The position numbers and the translations under genes were made by a program. From assembly GCA_913060985.1 (NCBI GenBank), contig CAJXTQ010000031.1, positions 1-7,174 of the forward strand: 7,174 nt of DNA, written 5' to 3'. The notes beneath the pieces were generated by a model. It was not told the DNA's origin. It did no database searches and saw only the letters and a list, made by a program, of their open reading frames with translations. Positions 6,738 to 7,174 of this stretch are shown here, one piece after another (the first letter of the stretch is position 1; each line of letters opens with the position of its first letter). Source of the DNA: an uncultured Micrococcales bacterium (GTDB lineage: Bacteria; Actinomycetota; Actinomycetes; Actinomycetales; Microbacteriaceae).

Positions 6738-7174
6738 CTAATCCCTAACCTCAAACAGTAATTGTGCCTGCTGTCTTTTGAGTCCGGCCTCGATGAGACC
6801 CTTGAACAGAGGGTGAGCTCGATCAGGCCTGGAGCGGAACTCCGGGTGCGCCTGAGTCGCAACAAAGTATGGGTGCTCAGTTTTAGAAAGCTCCACGAAC
6901 TCCACTAGGTTGCCGTCCGGACTTGTTCCGCTGAAGACCAAACCGGCCTCGGCTATCTGTGACCTGAAGGAATTATTTACCTCATAGCGGTGACGATGTC
7001 TTTCGCTTACCTGCTCTGATTCATAAATTTCACTCACCAGCGAGCCAGGCTGCAATTTAGCTTCAAACATCCCTAGCCTCATGGTTCCACCCATATCCCC
7101 TCCAGCCAAAACGTCTATTTGCTCGGCCATGGTCGCAATCACAGGGTTGGGAGTCTCTGGATCAAATTCAGTTG
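6738..7174 (-). CDS. pyrG: CTP synthase, C-terminal glutaminase part (5' end outside window)
   Basis: The last 144 codons plus stop of CTP synthase, which makes CTP from UTP, ATP and glutamine. The frame is open at the right edge (TEFDPETPNPV), so the GTG at 7142 is internal and not a start. What is visible is the end of the class I glutamine amidotransferase domain: GGTMRLG (about 7092-7072), ERHRHRYEVN, then SGTSPDG, and the terminal ATQAHPEF. In the last of these, His (6846-6848) and Glu (6840-6842) are the expected partners of the upstream catalytic cysteine. The tail PLFKGLIEAG closes the family alignment, and about 15 further residues follow. It directly precedes xerD. In M. tuberculosis a Nudix-type gene (Rv1700) separates pyrG from xerD; here it is absent. 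PyrG and the downstream Cmk both act in cytidine nucleotide supply. Confidence 0.97.
   Translation of the reverse strand, partial: TEFDPETPNPVIATMAEQIDVLAGGDMGGTMRLGMFEAKLQPGSLVSEIYESEQVSERHRHRYEVNNSFRSQIAEAGLVFSGTSPDGNLVEFVELSKTEHPYFVATQAHPEFRSRPDRAHPLFKGLIEAGLKRQQAQLLFEVRD
6742..6746 (-). promoter_or_regulatory. Ribosome binding site for xerD
   Basis: AGGGA within the final arginine and aspartate codons of pyrG, nine bases before TTG 6732. It supports a TTG start for XerD, for which no ATG is available near the conserved N-terminus. Confidence 0.6.

Larger units (their letters stand above)
1..7174 (-). other. Single dense operon: pyrG-xerD-parA-scpA-scpB-rluB-aroH-tyrA-cmk-der
   Basis: All nine frames lie on one strand. 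Junctions, in transcription order, are: gap 5, gap 23, overlap 17 (start-dependent), overlap 8, overlap 8, gap 2, overlap 4 and overlap 4 bases. The longest noncoding stretch is 23 bases, leaving no room for a terminator or a conventional promoter outside coding sequence. Co-transcription is inferred from spacing and coupling, and the promoter would lie to the right of the window. Internal promoters inside coding regions cannot be excluded by reading. Confidence 0.8.

Overview
The window is a compact actinobacterial housekeeping operon read entirely on the minus strand. The most likely source is a streamlined, low-GC member of the Microbacteriaceae, such as the freshwater or marine Luna/Aquiluna/Rhodoluna type. 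That placement is inferred from four things: the gene order pyrG-xerD-parA-scpA-scpB-rluB-cmk-der, which matches the Mycobacterium tuberculosis Rv1699-Rv1713 neighbourhood; actinobacterial sequence signatures in ParA, ScpB and TyrA; base composition near half G+C by eye, low for the phylum; and almost no intergenic DNA.

In transcription order (right to left) the genes are: the C-terminal end of pyrG (CTP synthase, cut by the right window edge); xerD (tyrosine recombinase); an orphan ParA-family ATPase; scpA and scpB (SMC condensin partners); an RluB/RsuA-type pseudouridine synthase; an AroH-class chorismate mutase; tyrA (prephenate dehydrogenase with a C-terminal ACT domain); and one long frame encoding cytidylate kinase fused to the GTPase Der, cut by the left window edge inside the second G domain. 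This last frame has no stop inside the window. It has to be read by hand from a TTG start at 1540 down to base 1.

Neighbouring genes overlap by 4-17 bases or are separated by 2-23 bases, so co-transcription and translational coupling are very likely. Five of the eight visible starts appear to be non-ATG (TTG or GTG). By function the operon joins nucleotide supply (PyrG, Cmk), chromosome segregation and dimer resolution (XerD, ParA, ScpAB), ribosome maturation (RluB-like, Der) and two successive steps of tyrosine synthesis (AroH, TyrA).

I see no mobile element, CRISPR array, RNA gene, terminator or convincing promoter. No gene-free stretch exceeds 25 bases. The most notable item is the Cmk-Der fusion with its acidic linker. 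I do not see a previously undescribed system here, and the findings are scored accordingly.
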